DNA from: Caldifarciminota bacterium
GTDB taxonomy: Bacteria > Hydrothermota > Tepidihabitantia > SM23-42
DNA length: 8,042 nt
NCBI GenBank assembly: GCA_023128195.1
Contig: JAGMEL010000295.1
Location: forward strand, 1-8,042
Direction: 5' to 3'
This document shows positions 6,411 through 8,042 of the stretch, piece by piece; the first letter of the stretch is position 1, and each line of letters begins with the position of its first letter. The notes beneath the pieces are model-generated. The model saw nothing but the letters and a program-made list of their open reading frames with translations. It was not told the origin of the DNA and did not search any database. A program made the position numbers and the translations under genes.

Positions 6411-7027
6411 ATAAAGCTATAAACCCACAAAATATAATTGAGTTTTTAGAAGAACTCCGTTCAATTGCACAACTGGGTCTTAATTATACAAAAGACCCCT
6501 ATGATTGTGAACGCTATGAGCGGCTGTTAGAACTTAAATCTATTGAGTATTCCAAACTTACAGAAATACCGATGAATCAAATAACTGAACAATTCAAAAA
6601 AGAATTAGGGCACATTACTCCGAAAGTCGGTGTTGATGCAAGTATCTTTTCTGACAATGGACACATACTACTCATGAAACGTTCTGACGATAAGCTCTGG
6701 TGTTTACCTTGTGGCTGGGCAGAGCTCGGAGAAACACCTCAAGAGGCAATCAAGCGGGAAATTTTAGAGGAAACATGTTTAAAAGTAGAAGTAGGAAAGT
6801 TGATCGATATATTTACCCGTCTCCCAGGAGAATTTGGACAACCCCATACTGCCTATTTTCTTAGCTATCACTGCATTGCAATAGGCGGTACTGTCGCACC
6901 AACATCCGAGGCTCTGGAACTTGGTTTTTACGATCATACTAAATGTACTGCCTGGCATAGGGATCATCAAAAAAGAGCAGAATGTGCATATCAATTCTGG
7001 CTCCATAAAATCAAAGGAAATATTTAA
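6407..7027 (+). CDS. Nudix hydrolase with N-terminal Nudix_N-type helical domain
   Basis: This 206-residue cytoplasmic protein is predicted to hydrolyse a nucleoside diphosphate linked to another group, such as ADP-ribose or a related compound. The N-terminal 60 or so residues (including E-L-R-S-I-A-Q-L-G-L and the R-Y-E-R-L-L-E-L segment) resemble the helical domain found before some Nudix folds. The Nudix domain spans about 70-200. Its box runs from G103 to L125: G103, E109, R117, E118, E121 and E122 are in place, so the metal-binding glutamates are intact. The late Gly of the consensus (REUXEEXGU) is C124 instead. The substrate cannot be assigned from sequence. The gene lies 40 bases after purH, compatible with co-transcription and a role in nucleotide clean-up. 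The ATG at 6407 lacks a good Shine-Dalgarno site at normal distance. A GTG at 6393 is in another frame. Confidence 0.88.
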   Translation: MNKAINPQNIIEFLEELRSIAQLGLNYTKDPYDCERYERLLELKSIEYSKLTEIPMNQITEQFKKELGHITPKVGVDASIFSDNGHILLMKRSDDKLWCLPCGWAELGETPQEAIKREILEETCLKVEVGKLIDIFTRLPGEFGQPHTAYFLSYHCIAIGGTVAPTSEALELGFYDHTKCTAWHRDHQKRAECAYQFWLHKIKGNI

Positions 7028-7036
7028 ATCAATAAC

Positions 7037-7064
7037 TTGCAATAGTACTGTTTGTAGATATAAT
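7037..7064 (+). promoter_or_regulatory. Promoter immediately before the transporter gene, possibly giving a leaderless mRNA
   Basis: TTGCAA (7037-7042), a 16-base spacer and TATAAT (7059-7064) form a reasonable promoter. The -10 box is perfect. Transcription would begin at about 7070-7071, which is the first base of the ATG. No Shine-Dalgarno sequence lies upstream. Confidence 0.5.
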
Positions 7065-7069
7065 ACCTG

Positions 7070-7966
7070 ATGGACGCATCCATTCCTTATCTTGGTGAAG
7101 GTTTATCCCTTTTTACTGCTGTGGTCTGGGCATTAGCAGTCATTCTGTTCAGAAAAAGCGGGGAAAGAGTGCGCCCCTTTGCCCTTAATACTTTTAAAAA
7201 TTTGCTGGCATTTGTTTTATTCATCCCAACTATATGGTTCTTTGGTGAAACATTATTTCGTCCGGTTCCTGTAAATATCTATATCCTTTTGCTGCTAAGT
7301 GGTGCTATCGGTATAGGTATTGGCGATTCACTATTTTTTAAAAGTTTAAACCTGCTCGGCGCCGGACTGACCGCCATTGTCGATTGCCTGTATAGTCCTT
7401 TCATAATTGGACTATCTATTATCTGGCTCAGGGAAAGCCTGACCTTTGTACAAATTATAGGTGCGTTTTTGATTATGTCTGCAATATTGATTGGAACCGG
7501 CATAACAAAAAGCGAAGGAATCAGCCGCAAAAACCTGATCCTGGGAATCTTTTATGGAGTACTGGCACTTGCCTCCATGGCAGTGGGTATTATTATGATC
7601 AAACCTTTGCTTGAACAATCTCCCTTATTGTGGGCAATAGAAATTCGTCTGTTTGGCGGTCTTATAGCTCTGGGAATAATTCTTTTATTCCATCCGAAAC
7701 GGCGTAAGATCACCTCATCACTCTTTGCCACCCATAGTTGGTCATGTACAATATCAGGTTCATTTCTTGGCGCGTATGTAGCCATGTTTGTCTGGCTGGC
7801 TGGGATGAAATATACCCAGGCATTAATCGCATCAGCCTTAAATCAAACAAGCACCATTTTCATCTTTATCTTTGCCGCTATCTTTTTAAAAGAATCGATA
7901 AATCTAAAACGCACTATAGGAATTATCCTTGCTTTTATTGGTTCTTTTTTAGTGTTGTCTGGATAA
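7070..7966 (+). CDS. EamA/DMT-family transporter, ten predicted membrane helices
   Basis: This 298-residue integral inner-membrane protein consists of two tandem EamA repeats (about 8-144 and 155-297). Hydrophobic segments lie near residues 8-27, 36-58, 69-88, 93-117, 124-144, 155-176, 185-206, 224-246, 250-272 and 279-298. Each repeat ends in the family's typical Leu-(Arg/Lys)-Glu-Ser segment followed by a Gly-rich last helix (WLRES... and FLKES...). The drug/metabolite transporter superfamily exports amino acids, sugars, nucleosides or other small metabolites, and the substrate cannot be read from sequence. The start is fixed within a few codons: an in-frame TAA lies at 7061-7063 and the only ATG after it is at 7070. 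The next plausible starts would cut into the first helix. It begins 42 bases after the Nudix stop but has its own promoter, so it may be an independent unit. Confidence 0.92.
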   Translation: MDASIPYLGEGLSLFTAVVWALAVILFRKSGERVRPFALNTFKNLLAFVLFIPTIWFFGETLFRPVPVNIYILLLLSGAIGIGIGDSLFFKSLNLLGAGLTAIVDCLYSPFIIGLSIIWLRESLTFVQIIGAFLIMSAILIGTGITKSEGISRKNLILGIFYGVLALASMAVGIIMIKPLLEQSPLLWAIEIRLFGGLIALGIILLFHPKRRKITSSLFATHSWSCTISGSFLGAYVAMFVWLAGMKYTQALIASALNQTSTIFIFIFAAIFLKESINLKRTIGIILAFIGSFLVLSG

Positions 7967-8042
7967 TAAATTTTGACACTACGTGTGATTTATAATAAAA
8001 AATATTTAAAAACTATGTATTATCTATTCGAACAATGCCTCA
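7967..8042. other. AT-rich tail with no assignable feature
   Basis: The tail contains a TTGACA (7973-7978) and a TATAAT (7991-7996), but the spacing of 12 bases is too short for a standard promoter. A small ACAC/GTGT repeat (7976-7986) is too weak for a terminator. No gene starts within the visible bases. Confidence 0.3.

Noticed and set aside
7973..7996. TTGACA and TATAAT pair after the transporter gene
   Set aside because: The two boxes are separated by only 12 bases, too close for a standard sigma70 promoter, and no gene start is visible before the window ends.
1..8042. Mobile elements, CRISPR arrays, tRNA or rRNA genes
   Set aside because: No transposase or integrase, no regularly spaced repeats and no RNA gene signature were seen on either strand.

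Overview
This is an AT-rich bacterial window with every convincing gene on the + strand. It holds the end of one lysine-rich protein and six complete genes. The genes are ordinary and intact, with good Shine-Dalgarno sites and consensus sigma70-type promoters. The mix suggests a Gram-negative-type environmental bacterium: a PAS/HD-GYP response regulator, an archaeal-length TldD/TldE pair, a stand-alone AICAR formyltransferase of the kind known from Bacteroides, and a very lysine-rich C-terminal tail. A planctomycete (for example an anammox-type lineage) is a guess from overall flavour only. No rRNA, tRNA, mobile element or other taxonomic marker is present to settle it.

Layout: (1) positions 2-172 are the C-terminal tail of a Lys-rich protein. 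(2) Positions 173-372 hold a near-perfect promoter (TTGACA-17-TATATT) and a leader. The leader contains a possible 32-codon upstream reading frame whose TGA overlaps the next ATG. (3) Positions 373-2160 encode a REC-PAS-PAS-HD-GYP protein, a predicted cyclic-di-GMP phosphodiesterase. (4) Positions 2161-2322 carry a second consensus promoter (TTGACA-16-TATAAT). Its first 23 bases match the first promoter at 21 positions. (5) Positions 2323-4999 are tldD and pmbA/tldE, one base apart, forming a two-subunit metalloprotease operon. (6) Positions 5000-5190 are a gap with a 7-bp inverted repeat and a tiny ORF. (7) Positions 5191-6366 encode an AICAR formyltransferase without the IMP cyclohydrolase domain. 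(8) Positions 6407-7027 encode a two-domain Nudix hydrolase, with an odd start region containing a GTG minigene and an A7 run. (9) Positions 7070-7966 encode a ten-helix EamA/DMT transporter whose TATAAT box sits so close to the ATG that the mRNA may be leaderless. (10) Positions 7967-8042 are an uninformative tail.

Functionally, the window joins a signalling protein, a peptide-processing protease pair, a purine biosynthesis step, nucleotide clean-up and a metabolite exporter. Only tldD-tldE is a clear operon. The AICAR formyltransferase and Nudix genes may be co-transcribed (40-base gap). I did not find a convincing new multi-gene system. The points most worth checking are the shared promoter box, the two ATGA overlaps between short upstream frames and real genes, the possibly leaderless transporter mRNA, and the split purH.
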